NCBI GenBank assembly: GCA_002197995.1
Contig: NGZR01000001.1
Coordinates: forward strand, 6,820,001 to 6,884,000
Origin: Gaeumannomyces sp. JS-464
Lineage: Eukaryota > Ascomycota > Sordariomycetes > Magnaporthales > Magnaporthaceae
Length of the DNA: 64,000 nucleotides
Reading direction: 5' to 3'
The position numbers and the translations under genes were made by a program. The notes under the pieces were generated by a model that ran no database searches, had not been told where the DNA came from, and saw nothing but the letters and a program-made list of their open reading frames with translations. Numbering within the stretch: the first letter of the stretch is position 1; every line of letters starts with the position of its first letter. Below, one piece after another: positions 25,020 to 36,431 of the stretch.

Positions 25020-26010
25020 AAAGAAAAAAATAATACAGTTAAAGCAAGCAGTAATAAAAAGCCTAAGGAAAAAAAAACCACGGTTTTTACTTTTAACGGT
25101 GTTAAATACGACTTTAATAAAGCTATTAACACGGCTAGCTTTTTTAAAATCATAACGGACGAAATCGCTAAAAACTAGGCCGAAATAAAGCAATTTACTA
25201 CGAAATTGCTGTTTTTCGAAGCATTTATCGCGGTTAAAACGTACAAATTCCCGTTCCCGGATTTTTACAAAAAGGAAAACGGTAAATTTAAAACGTTTTT
25301 TACCGAATGCAAAAGCTATTTTAAGTTTTACAAATAGCAATTCGTAAGCGAGGAATAAAAGGTTGCTTACGCTATTACCAAGCTAAACGGTAAAATAAAA
25401 AAATGGTTTTAATTAACCTAAAGTAATTACTTTAAAAGGTATAAAAATAGCTAAAAAACCATTAAACTTATTTTTGCTAATTTTAAAACTTTCGAAAAAA
25501 AAGTCGGAAAAGTGTTCGAAATAATCGACGAAACCCAAATCGCCAAAAGAAATTTGCTAGCCTTTAAATAGCAAAGGCTTATAGCTAAATACGCTGCGGA
25601 TTTCCAACGAGTTAATACTAAGCTAAACTAAAGCAATGCTACGTTAATACTGCATTTTTACAACGGATTGCGCGAAAACGTAAAAAACGAATTCGCAAAG
25701 CAAAATTGCCCAAAGTTTTTTACGAATTACGTTAAAAACGCAATTCGCATTAGCGATAAATTATACGAATTATAGCAAAAAAAGGATATAGTTTTAAAAA
25801 TGTAGCATAAAATAATAAAGCTAACCAAAAAAAGGCTAAATAGCAATTTATTACGGTTTATAAAACGCATTTAAACTTTATAAATTTTAATGCGGGAGCC
25901 GTTTATTAGTAATAAAGGCAGTAAAAAAAGCAAAAGTAAAACCCGAAAAATTGGAAATGCTTTAAATGCGGTTAAACCGGCCATATTAAAGCAAATTGCC
26001 TTTAGTAAAA
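25020..26010 (+). pseudogene. gag of family 1 copy A with CCHC zinc knuckle
   Basis: The plus frame carries an α-helical capsid-like region with YAADFQRVNTKLN, ILHFYNGLRENVKNEFAKQN and YVKNAIRISDKLYEL. It then reaches the knuckle KCFKCG-TGHIKANC at 25955-25999, where all four ligands (C-x2-C-x4-H-x4-C) survive and one internal codon is now a stop. This layout is typical of gypsy gag. Confidence 0.8.
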
Positions 26011-27949
26011 TAATAACCGCTAAATAGCTAACTTTTAGCAAACGTAAAAAAACCCGATATAAAAAAACGGTATTTCGGATTAGCGTTTAATTAAATATAC
26101 TACTATGATAAATTATATGCTATATACCAGTTTAATAAAAAGGCTATTAAATAGTACTTCCGGAAACCTCGAAACATTTGCATATTTAAAATTACAAAGC
26201 TCGAATACGATAACAAAGGAAAGTAGTACGTCGTTTTTAGGATTACGGGCTTAAAAGGAAAAACGACGTTGTTTTTTTACGGGATTTAAAAGGAAGCGGT
26301 TTTAACGAGCGATTTAAAAGAAAGTAAAACCCGAAAAAAGCTTTTAAACTAAACATACTTTTTTTAAAAGTCGGAAAATTTCGATACTAACGCCGAAATA
26401 AACCGAAATAGTTAAAACTTTAAAACGGCCGAGTTTTAAAAACGAGCAAAAAGTTTAAACGATATAGCTTTTGTTTTTATAATTCGTGGAAAGCAGGCAA
26501 GCTGGAAAAACTAGCGCGCTTTTACGCTTTTCGACGTTTCGAAGTATTTTTAAAACGTTAAGGTTTTAAAACACCCCGATAGCGTATTATGTTACGCTAT
26601 TTTAGCAAACGGAAATAACGGCTAACTTTTATCGTGGTTTAACGACCAGCAGGAAGTTAAATATGCTAATTACTAGTTCGATAATATAAACGAGTTAAAA
26701 AAAACTACGTTAATACCCGAAAACCACCTTAGCATCGATATGGAACATTTCGGACATTTGCATTTGTTTTAAGCAAAATGCATTTACGAAAAGTGCAAAT
26801 TTTATTTACGATTTAAATTTAAGCACGATTTTTTCCTACGAAGGTTAAAAAATAAGCCTAAAGTTAAACCTCGTTTGGCATTCCAATTACCACGGTAAAA
26901 GTTAACTTAAATCGGCAAATTTACCGCAGTTTTTAAACTTAACGAGCGGTATTTAATGCTATATGTTATTAAAACGCTCGATTAAAGGAAATGCGAAATT
27001 GCGAAATGCAAAAAACATATGGCATAAAAAGCGGAAGTTTAGCATTAAAAGATTATATAAGCGTATATTCCGTTTAACCCGAATAGAAAAACCAACGTAC
27101 GGTACTCGTTCTTTTTACTAAAAAATTAAAAAAATTACCTAAGCGGAAAGCACGGAATGGAAAAAAGGAAAAACCGATAAAAACCCTCGCAATAGCAAAA
27201 TCGAGTTAACCATACGACTTATTAACATTTTGGATAAAATATTAAAAAAAAGGTTAAAGTAATAATCGATTGCGAAATATAAAGCGATTATATATCGTTA
27301 TAAGTGGTTAAACGGTATAAAATTTTTACGAAACGGAAATACTAACCGTATTAACTAAAAACGGTTAAAAAAATACCTATCGCTTATAATAAAAAATAAA
27401 TCGATTAAAAAACATAGCTAATAATATTACGCATTCGGAATAGGGAAAACGTTATATTATATTGGGACGAGTTGGATATAAAAAAAAGAAATGTAATTTT
27501 CGGAATTTTTTAACTTATAAAAATAACTTACGGATAAATTGAACTACCGGCTAAATTTAATGGGAAAGCTACGAGTAATTAAAACGGTTTACCAATTACA
27601 AACTTTAAACCGTAAGCATAAAAAGCAACGAAAAAAGGTTATAACGGTAATAAAACTTGGCCGCATTTAGCATTAACGAATATACGATTATTTAAAATGG
27701 AAAACAATTAAAACGACCAAACTAATATTAAAAAACGGCTTGCGAATATTTCGAAAAAATACCACAAATACGAGAAATTGTTTAAAAAAAACTTAAAAAC
27801 GGTATTTCCCGAATATAAACCGTTCGATTTTAAAATTAAACTTAAGTTAAAAACGCAGTTTAAATATTAAAAGCTGTACTAATTTAGCCTTTAATAACAG
27901 GAAATGCTAAAAAAACATTTAAAAAAAGATTTATAAAAAGGATATATTA

Positions 27950-28980
27950 AATTTTCCGATTTTTTAATAAAACACGGGATTTTATAAAAAAAGAAAAATG
28001 GGACGGAACGAATATATATCGATTACCGCCTTTTAAATAAAACTACGATTAAAAATTGGTATTTTTTACTTTTTATTAACGAATTACGAAATAAGCTCGG
28101 CAAAGCCTAATATTTTACGGTTTTAAACTTACGAAAAGCTTACAACTTAATACGGATTAAAAAAGGCCAAAAATGGCTTACGGTTTTTAAAATAAAGTTT
28201 AAATATTACGAATTTTTGGTAATAACCTTCGGGCTTATTAACGTATTAGTTACGTTTTAAAAAATAATTAATTATATATTACGCAAATACTTTAATATTT
28301 TTATCCTCGCGTATTTCGACGATATTTTGGTTTTTTTAAAAACGATAAAAAAGCATAAACGGCACGTATATAAAATACTTTAAAAGCTGTTTAACGCAAA
28401 GCTTTTTGTTAAACCAAAAAAGCGCGAATGGCATTCGCAAAAAGTCGCTTTTTTAAAATTCGTAATTATATTTGGATAAGTTTGCATAAACCTTAAAAAA
28501 ATCGAAAAAGTTAAAAAGTGGCTTATATTTAAAAACGTTACGAAAATACGAAAGTTTTTAGGGTTTTTAAACTTTTACAAACGGTTTATCCGTAGTTATA
28601 ACAAAATCGCTATACTATTTACGAACCTTACTAAAATTAACTATTAATTTTATTAGGAAAAATAAAAATAAAAAGCTTTTAAGTAATTACAAAACGCCGT
28701 ATTAAAAAAACCAGTATTAATATTCCCGGATTTAAAAAAACCTTTCGAAGTTGAAATTAACGCGTTAAATTACGCGATCGGCGGCTAATTCGAATAACGA
28801 AACGACTAAAAACGGTTGTACCTTTACGCGTTTTTTTCGCAAAAATTAAATAAATTTAAGTTAAACTACCAAATTTACAATAAAAAACTTTTAACAATAA
28901 TCCGAGCATTTAAAAATAGCGGTTATACTTTTGCGAAACGAAGCAATAGGTTATAATATATACGAATTATAAAAACCTAA
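27950..28980 (+). pseudogene. reverse transcriptase and RNase H of family 1 copy A
   Basis: The region is collinear with the better-readable copy B RT ([23 protein letters not shown]). The RNase H start near 28735 reads KPFEVEINALNYAIGG and then FSQKLNKFKLNYQIYNKKL, matching gypsy KPF-VETDASDYAIGG and ELNYQIYDKELLAI. Copies A and B each supply sense codons where the other has stops. Nothing functional remains. Confidence 0.8.
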
Positions 28981-29269
28981 CACATTTTATTATAAGCAAA
29001 AACCTAAATAAACGATAAATTCGTTAAAACGAATTTTTGCAAAACTACGACATTTGGATCGAATACCAAAAAGGGTCGGAAAACGGCCGAGCGGATGTTT
29101 TAAACTAACGATTGAACTATTAAATCGTAATACCCAAAGAAATACGAGTAGTTTTAACGAAAGGACCAAACGGATTTTTAATTCCGGCATAAAAGATATT
29201 CGTTAAAACGGTTCGGTAGGAAAAAGTTTAAACCTTAGAAAAAATTTAACAAATTTACAGCTAGCTGGC

Positions 29270-30010
29270 ATACGGCTATTAAAGCGTAAAAAAAACGTAA
29301 AAACGGTTATAACAATATTACAGGTTCGTAAAAATTTAAGCCGAAATACAAAACGCAATAAAAAATTGCGAAAGTTATGCTAAAAATAAAGCTAATAGGT
29401 ATAAACCATATAAGTTATTATAACTTTTGCCATTACCGAACGAAGCGCAGCAAAAAGTTATTATAAATTTTGTTATTAAACTTTCCTAATTTAAAAAACC
29501 GATAATTGGAGCAAAGTACGATAATATACTGGTAATAGTGGATAGGCTTACTAAATATGCTTTGTTTTTACCGTACAAAAAAAGCAGTAGCGCTACCGAA
29601 TTAACGTACGTTTTTATTAAGCACGTAATAGCGGAACACGGTACGCTAAACCGTTTAATTACGGATAAAAATAAGTTATTTATAAGCAAATTTTGGAAAA
29701 GGTTTACGGCTTTATTAAAAGCTAAACACTTTTTATTTACAATTTACCATTTTTAAACAAATGGATAAACAAAACGGATAAATTAAACTATAAAGTAATA
29801 TTTACGTTATTACGTTAATTACAAATAAAATAACTGGATATAACTATTCCTTATAGCTTAATTCGCTTATAACAATTTAGTTTATAAAAGCATAAAAACT
29901 ATACCGTTTTATACGAACTACGGGTTTACGCTTATAACGTACAAAAAACCTAAAGCAGGAAAACATGCTTTAATAGCGGAAATACAAATAACGGGGCTTA
30001 TTAAACTGCA
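29270..30010 (+). pseudogene. integrase of family 1 copy A
   Basis: The best piece, 29538-29756, reads MDRLTKYALFLPYKKSSSAT, then FIKHVIAEHGTLNRLITDKN, then KLFISKFWKRFTALLKAKHF. It contains the first two Asp of the DDE catalytic core (in VDR/MDR and TDK) of Ty3/gypsy integrases. Copies B (34230-34440, plus) and C (36930-37150, minus) carry the same segment. Confidence 0.88.
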
Positions 30011-30330
30011 TAAACACTTTTAAACAAAGCTAAAAAAGCTACAACACCGTATAACTATTTAAATAAACAAAAAAAGATCGAAAAACCGATTTTTAAAAAA
30101 AGGAATAGCGTTTATCTTTTTCGACGCAATATTAAAATAAAACGACTAAGCGATAAGCTAAACCACAAAAAACTAAAACCTTTTAAAGTATTAAAAAAGG
30201 TTTTAAACGTAAATTATAAATTCCAATTACCGCTAACTATAAAATCCCACCCGGTTTTTTACCTTTCCCTATTCGAATTAGCATTACCGGGTTTTAAAAA
30301 TAACGAATTAATAAAAATCGATCCAAAATA

Positions 30331-30453
30331 AAAGTACGAAATCGAAAATTTTTTAAATTATAAGCTAAAAAACAGGCTTAAAAAGTACCTAATTAAATGG
30401 AAAAAGTACGGCTATAAGGAAAACACGTGGGAAAAAAAACCAACTTTGTAAAC
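30331..30453 (+). pseudogene. chromodomain of family 1 copy A
   Basis: The plus reading KYEIENFLNYKLKNRLKK followed by YLIKWKKYGYKENTWEKK is an uninterrupted chromodomain with the aromatic cage residues Y, W and W in place. It is followed by a stop. The homologous piece in copy B (about 35025-35140) has lost the last Trp. It is a striking survivor inside an otherwise stop-ridden element. Confidence 0.87.
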
Positions 30454-30561
30454 TATTAAAAAGCCTTAACGAAATACCGGCAAAAGCATTTACAAAAAGG
30501 TTAGCAAAAAGAAAAAAGGTTTAAAAAAAAAATCCGATATCGTTAAACTTTTTTTTAAATA

Positions 30562-30634
30562 GTCGTGCCGGGATTCGAACCCGAAACCTCGGCAAAAAGA
30601 TTAAAACCACGAATAATGCGCTATAAAACCTAAA
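30562..30634 (-). ncRNA. tRNA-like sequence inside gypsy copy A
   Basis: On the minus strand the segment holds GGTTCGAATCC (30571-30581), an exact match to the internal RNA polymerase III B box / T-loop. An A-box-like TAGCGCATTATTCG (30610-30623) lies at tRNA-like spacing. A T-arm pairs well (CGGG/CCCG), and comparison with copy B (35270-35340) suggests an anticodon stem. The acceptor stem does not pair, so it is not a functional tRNA gene as it stands. It is found at the same place in both copies and so belongs to the element. Confidence 0.4.
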
Positions 30635-31320
30635 AAAGTTGTTAAAAAGAATTACAATTTACTTTAGTTAAAAAGGGCAAGCAGGTTTAAGTTAGGATTA
30701 ACCTCGAACACTTGCCAATCGAAAAAAACGGAAAAAGCTACAAAAGGCTCGAAATGCGAGGCAGCCTAGTAGGCTTCCCGGTCGGCCTCCTCCTGCTTAA
30801 TACGCTTTAATTCCTTTATAGCGTTAATACCACGACGAATTGCACGCATTTTCTTTTTAAACCATACTTTTTTTTATTTCCGCAAACGCTTAAGTTTGTT
30901 GTTAAAAGCGCGGCGCTTTTTTTTATCGCTTCGATCTCCGCTTCCATTTGCTAATATTAAAAGCTGATAAAACGAAGCTGTTTAAGCGAAAAACTTAAAA
31001 TGTCGCAATTTGTGCGGTTCCGATTAAAACACTCCACGCACTAAAAGGAGTTTTAAAAAAAGGCCTCGCACTTTTTACGCTTTAAAACCTCGTGATAAAA
31101 AAAGTAAAAAGGCGTTTCGATAGTAAAAAAAACGATTTAAACGAGCAGGTTTTTACGCTAAAAGGTTTTCTTTACAAAAGGACGTTTTCGCACCCGACCA
31201 AACATTTTGTTAAAATAAAAAAGGGATGGGAAATAGTAAAAAAGGAAAATATTTACCATTAACAAAAAGCGGGGCGATAAAACGTGGTTAAAAGGATTTA
31301 GCTTAAAAAGGGAAACCTAA

Positions 31321-31755
31321 TATTACGACCAGCATGTAAGCTTTAAAACGGCAAAATAGAAAAGGCTTAGGTGGTGCCTTTGCCCCGCCTTAAAACACGT
31401 AACTTAAATAAGATTTGTAAATCCGTAAGCAAAACGATAAATCCAAAAGGATTTGTAAATTTGTAAACAAAGCGATAAATTTAAAAGGATTTGTAAATTT
31501 GTAAGCAAAGCGATAAATTTAAAAACCATTAAAGCAAAAAGCAGCGTGTATATAAAAAATGGATTTCCTATTGTTTTAAGTAGCTTTAACTAAAGTTTCG
31601 GCATTAATTAACCTAAATTAGCTTTTAAGCATCTTTTAAAGCAAGCAATTAAATTGTCCTTTTAAGTTACGTAATCCTTTGTTAACCAAATTAGCAATAT
31701 TGTTTTTTCCTCCCCCAAAGTGCTTTACTTTAAAAGCAAACCTTTAATTGTAACA
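31321..31755 (+). repeat. family 1 LTR (copy A, 3')
   Basis: This 435-bp LTR runs TATTACGACC...TGTAACA and matches 24517-24989 except for transitions and one missing 38-bp unit (three units, about 31411-31526). It is followed by target duplication GCCAG. Confidence 0.9.
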
Positions 31756-33235
31756 GCCAGCTAATAAAACGGCTAATAATACAATTAACGAATTAACGGC
31801 GCGTAAAGCTTTAAATGCGATTCCCGTCGTCGGTATTACAAATGCGAAGCTATATAAACACAACGTTAACTCGCGGTTAATTCGACGGGGTAACGTCGCG
31901 TTTACAATAATAACGCGCTTATCCACTTTTAACGGAGCTTTTAACGATTTCCTAGCGTAATAAAAAAGTTTGCCAACTTTTAAACCTCGGTGCGCGCGGC
32001 TACTAACTTACGCTCGATGCGTTTTTGCTATAAACGGATAAACGGTTAGTAATAATAATTAAATAGTAAATAACCGGCGTTATATTTACATTACGACTTT
32101 TTTTCGAGCTTTTAGCGCCGCGTTGCTTATTATTTTACGTATTCGCGCGAATAAAGTTATTAAAAAGCTTATATATCGATATAAAAACGGTTTGGATAAG
32201 CTGCAATTTAAATAGCGGGTAATCGGCCGGGTCGATTTATTACGAAGCGTTATTATCCACGTGCTCGCTAGTTTCCCACTAATTAAATTCCACGTTATAA
32301 AAAAAGGCACGACGAAAAAACGACTTGCTAAAAGCTTAAAAAGCGACGAGGTTATTAAAATTGCTATGTAAAAACGCCGACGGTTAAATAGCGATTAATT
32401 AGCAAACGATAAGCGAAAATAAAACGGGGAAACATTTACGCTATTGCAAAGCTTATTACGGTCGTTATATTAATCGTATAAATTCGATTGCTAATTAAAA
32501 CGACGACTATTACCACAATGGCACGAAAATTAAATAGCAACGAACATTTGGTCGAATAACAGCGGGGCGCGAGCGATAATTAAAAGCTTTATACGCTAAA
32601 ACGCGGTACGCAAGTAATAAATGCAAATGCGAACGGTAAAAGCCGTAGCGCGACCGACGATATCGCCAAAACGAAAGTAAATTAACGCTATTACGACGAC
32701 GGCGAAAAACCGGCGAAACGTAAAGTTTCGAAATAAAAAAGCGGAAAATGTTATAAAACAAATAAAAAAAAGGATAAAAAACGGCGGGAATAAAGCGGGA
32801 CGATAACGCAACGATGTTTTTTAAATATAAAAAGTTATAATGTTATAAAATGTCGCGGTACGTTGCTAAAAACGGCGAGGAAAAAAGGAAAGGCTAAAAA
32901 AAAGCAAATGGAATACGAGCGAAACGACGCGTTAGCGCCGAACAAAAAAACAAAAAACCGGCGAGGTAATTACACTGCGCGCGCGGCGCCGCAATAAAAA
33001 AGGAAAAAACGACCCAACGGGTGGTAAAACGGAAATGAAAAAAAGGTAACGAAACGAGCATAACGCGTACGAGCATACCGCGTTTTAACGATACGAGGCA
33101 CATACGAAAGCACGGGACTATTAGCAAAACTACGGCAGCTTAACGACGATTCGATAATTACCCGCTAGCAAAATAACATACGAATACCAACCTTAGTTTG
33201 CAATTAAAAATAATTGCGGGTTTAAGTAAAGGTAT
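31756..33235 (+). mobile_element. gypsy element 2, terminal internal segment
   Basis: This 1.48-kb segment lies between copy A and the 3' LTR of element 2. Plus-strand readings are rich in Lys and Arg, with pieces such as RERQLKALYAKTRYASNK (about 32560-32620) and ENVIKQIKKRIKNGGNK (about 32745-32800). No RT, integrase or known domain was found. It may be a long post-pol region of element 2 or part of a further inserted element that I cannot delimit. Confidence 0.45.
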
Positions 33236-33415
33236 TATTACGGAGCGATTTTTAGTTACTACCCAGCTATTACCTAATAGTACGGAGCGATTCCCAACTA
33301 CCACTTAGCTTATATATATACGGCTTTCCGCTATTAAATAAATAGGAGTTTTTTCTTTTCCCTTTTCGCGTAATAATAAGCTTTTTTCCTAGCATTTAAG
33401 TGTTGCACTGTAATA
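33236..33415 (+). repeat. gypsy element 2 3' LTR
   Basis: This 180-bp LTR runs TATTACGGAG...GTAATA and matches 11501-11681, including the AT-rich TATATATATACGGC segment. It is followed by target duplication ACTTT (33416-33420). Confidence 0.85.
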
Positions 33416-36400
33416 ACTTTTAAACCCGGAAAAACCTTTCGAAGTTGAAATTAACGCGTTAAATTACGCGATCGGCGGCTAATTCGGACAGCGAAACGAT
33501 TAAAAACAGTTGCACTTTTGCGCGTTTTTTTCGCAAAAGTTAATTAAACTTAAATTAAATTACCAAATTTACGATAAAAAAATTTTAGCGATTATTCGAG
33601 CATTTAAAAAGTGGCGACCACATTTTTATAAAGCAAACTATTAAGTTATAATATATATAAATTATAAAAATTTAACACATTTTACTATTAGCAAAAACTT
33701 AAATAAACGATAAATTCGTTAAAACGAATTTTTGCAAAATTACGATATTCGGATTAAATACCGGAAAGGGTTAAAAAACGGCCAAACGAACGTTTTAAGC
33801 CGACGACCGAACCATCGGGTTGTAATACTTAAAAAAACACGAGTAATCCTAGCGAAAAGATTAAACGGGTTTTTAATCCCAGTATAAAAGATATTCGTTA
33901 AAACGGTTTAGTAAAAAAAAGTTTAAACTTTAAAAAAAATCCAACAAATTTATAACCAATTGGCATACGGTTATTAAAACGTAAAAAAAAACGTAAAAAC
34001 GGTTACGATAACATTATAAGTTCGCAAAACCTCGAGCCGAAATATAAAACGTAATAAAGGATTGCGAAAGTTGTGTTAAAAACAAAACTAATAAGCATAA
34101 ACCATATAAGTTATTATAACCTTGGTTAATATCGGACGAAATATAGTAAAAAATTACTATAAATTTCGTTATTAAACTTTTTTAATCCCAAAAACCGATA
34201 ATTAAAGTAAAATACGATAATTTACTAGTAATAATGGATAAATTTACCAAATATACCTTATTTTTACCGTATAAAAAGCAATAACGTTACCGAGTTAGCA
34301 TACGTTTTTATTAAACACGTAATAGCGGAACACGGCACGCTAAACCGCTTAATTACGGATAAAAATAAGCTATTTACAAGCAAGTTTTAAAAAAGGCTTA
34401 CGGCTTTACTAAAAGCAAAACATTTTTTATTTATAGCTTATTACTTTTAAACAAATAAATAAATAAAGCGGACGAATTAAACCATAAAGCAATATTTACG
34501 TTATTATGTTAATTATAAATAAAATAATTAGGTATAACTATTTTTTATAGTTTAATTCGCTTATAACAATTTAATTTATAAAAGCATAAAAATTATACCG
34601 TTTTATGCGAATTACAGGTTTACGCTTATAACGTATAAAAAACTTAAAGTAAGAAAACATGCTTTAATAGTAAAAACATAAATAATAAAGCTTATTAAAT
34701 TATATAAATACTTTTAAGCAAAGCTAAAAAAGCTACAATATTGCATAGCTATTTAAGCAAATAAAAAAAAATTAAAAAATCGACTTTTAAAAAAAGGAAT
34801 AGCGTTTATCTTTTTCGACGCAATATTAAAATAAAACGATTAAACGATAAGTTAAACCATAAAAAACTAGGACTTTTTAAAATATTAAAAAGGTTTCGAA
34901 CGTAAATTACAAATTTTAACTACCGCCAATTATAAAATCCCACCCGGTTTTTTATATTTCCCTATTTAAATTAGCGCTACCGGGCTTTAAAACCGACGAG
35001 TTAATAAAGGTCGACTTAAAACACAAGTACGAAATCGAAAAAATTTTAAATTATAAGTTAAAAAATAGGCCTAAAAAGTACCTAATTAAATGGAAAAGGT
35101 ACGGTTATAAAAAAAACACGTTAAAAAAAGGAATTAACCTTATAAATTGCTAAAAAGCCTTAGCGAAATACCGGTAAAAACATTTACAAAGAAGTTAGTA
35201 AAAGCAAAAGTAGTTAAAAACCCAATCGGCGAAAACTTAATAATTAAGTTCCTAGCAATGGTTATGCTAAAATTCGAACCCGAAACTTTAGTAAAAAAAC
35301 TAAAGCTACACTTAATACGCCATAAAACTTAAGGAAATTATTAAAGGAATTATAACTTACTGGAGTTAAAAAAGGCAAATAAGTTTATGTTAAAATTAAC
35401 TTCGAACGCTTGCTAATCGGGAAAAACGGCAGGAGCTACGAAGGGTTCGGGCTGCGAAGTAGTTTAGCGAGCCTCCCGGTCGGCCTTTTCCCGCTTAATA
35501 CGCTTTAATTCTTTTATAACGTTAATACCACGACGGATTGCACGCATTTTCTTTTTAAACCACATTTCTTTTTGTTTTCGCAAACGCTTAAGCTTGTTAT
35601 TTAAAGCACGGCGCTTTTTTTTACCGCTTTAACTTCCGCTTTTATTTGTTAGTATTAAAAACTGATAAAACGAAATTGTTTGGGCGAAGAACTTAAAATG
35701 TCGCAATTTGTGCGGTTCCGACCGAAGCACTTTACGCACCGAAAGGAGTTTTAAAAAAAGGCTTCGCAATTTTTACGCTTTAAAACCTCGTGATAAAAAA
35801 AAGCAAAAAGGCATTTCGATAGCAAAAAAAAAAAACGACTTAAGCAAGCAAATTTTTGCGTTAAAAGGTTTTTTTTTCGCAAAAGGACGTTTTCGCACCC
35901 GACTGGACATTTTGTTAACTAAAAAAGGGATAAAAAATGGTAAAAAAAGAAAGTACTTACTAATCGACGAAAAGCGGGGCAGCAAGAAAAGGCTAAAAGA
36001 ATTTGGCCTAAAAGGGGAAACCTAATGTTACAACTAGCATGCAAGCCTTAAAATAACAAAACGGGAAAGGCTTTAAGTAGTGCTTTTACCTTACATTAAA
36101 ATACGTAAAGTTACGTGCTTTAAGCTGGATTTGTGGATATGTAAGCAAAGCGACAAATTTAAAAAGGTTTGTAAATTTATAAGCAAAGCCACAGATTTAA
36201 AAACCACTAAAATAGAAGCAGCGCGTATATAATAGATGGATTTCCTATTGTTTTAGGTAGCTTTAACTAAGGCTTCGGCATTAGTTAACTTAAGTTAGCT
36301 TTTAAGCATCCCTTGGAGCAAGCAATTAAATTGTCCTTTTAAGTTACGTGTTTTTTTAAACCCAAATTAGCGATACTGTCCTTTCCACCCCCGAAGTGCC

Positions 36401-36431
36401 CTACTTTAAAAGCAAACCCCTAATTGTAACA
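33416..36431 (+). mobile_element. gypsy family 1, copy B, segment 3 (RNase H to 3' LTR)
   Basis: The segment resumes copy B after element 2. RNase H starts KPFEVEINALNYAIGG near 33435, and FSQKLIKLKLNYQIYDKK follows. Integrase lies at about 34230-34440 and the chromodomain at about 35025-35140 (YLIKWKRYGYKKNT). Next come a tRNA-like remnant (about 35270-35340), a lysine-rich reading (35708-36025) and the 3' LTR 36026-36431. It is collinear with 28735-31755 of copy A. It ends inside older copy C, whose sequence resumes at 36432. Confidence 0.88.
36026..36431 (+). repeat. family 1 LTR (copy B, 3')
   Basis: This 406-bp LTR runs TGTTACAACT...TGTAACA, with only two of the 38-bp units (about 36126-36205). 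It is preceded by GAAACCTAA exactly as the 3' LTR of copy A is, marking the same polypurine-tract junction. Confidence 0.88.

Larger units (their letters stand above)
24517..31755 (+). mobile_element. gypsy family 1, copy A: full-length chromovirus
   Basis: LTRs lie at 24517-24989 (473 bp) and 31321-31755 (435 bp), with target duplications GCTAG (24512-24516) and GCCAG (31756-31760), one C-to-T apart. The order on the plus strand is gag with CCHC knuckle (25958-25999), protease region (about 26350-27000), reverse transcriptase (about 27950-28720), RNase H (about 28735-28980), integrase (about 29270-30010), chromodomain (30331-30453), a tRNA-like sequence (30562-30634) and 3' LTR. It is the reference copy from which copies B and C can be aligned. 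All frames are RIP-broken. Confidence 0.92.
11501..33415 (+). mobile_element. gypsy element 2 (chromovirus), interrupted by two nested elements
   Basis: Short LTRs of 181 bp (11501-11681) and 180 bp (33236-33415) flank the element, with target duplications ATTTT/ACTTT. Its own internal sequence is 11682-17148, 23807-24516 and 31756-33235, about 8 kb in all. It carries gag with a CCHC knuckle (13143-13184), reverse transcriptase (14226-14640), an RNase H end (about 15390-15440), an integrase tail with the reading FTIDLPAEYKNFPIFYISL (about 16780-16850) and a chromodomain (about 16995-17105). It split copy B inside its RNase H region. Element 3 and copy A are nested in it. The whole is RIP-dead. 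Confidence 0.85.

Noticed and set aside
30562..30634. Functional tRNA gene
   Set aside because: B box and T-arm are good, but the acceptor stem does not pair, and the same sequence sits inside two copies of a dead retroelement.
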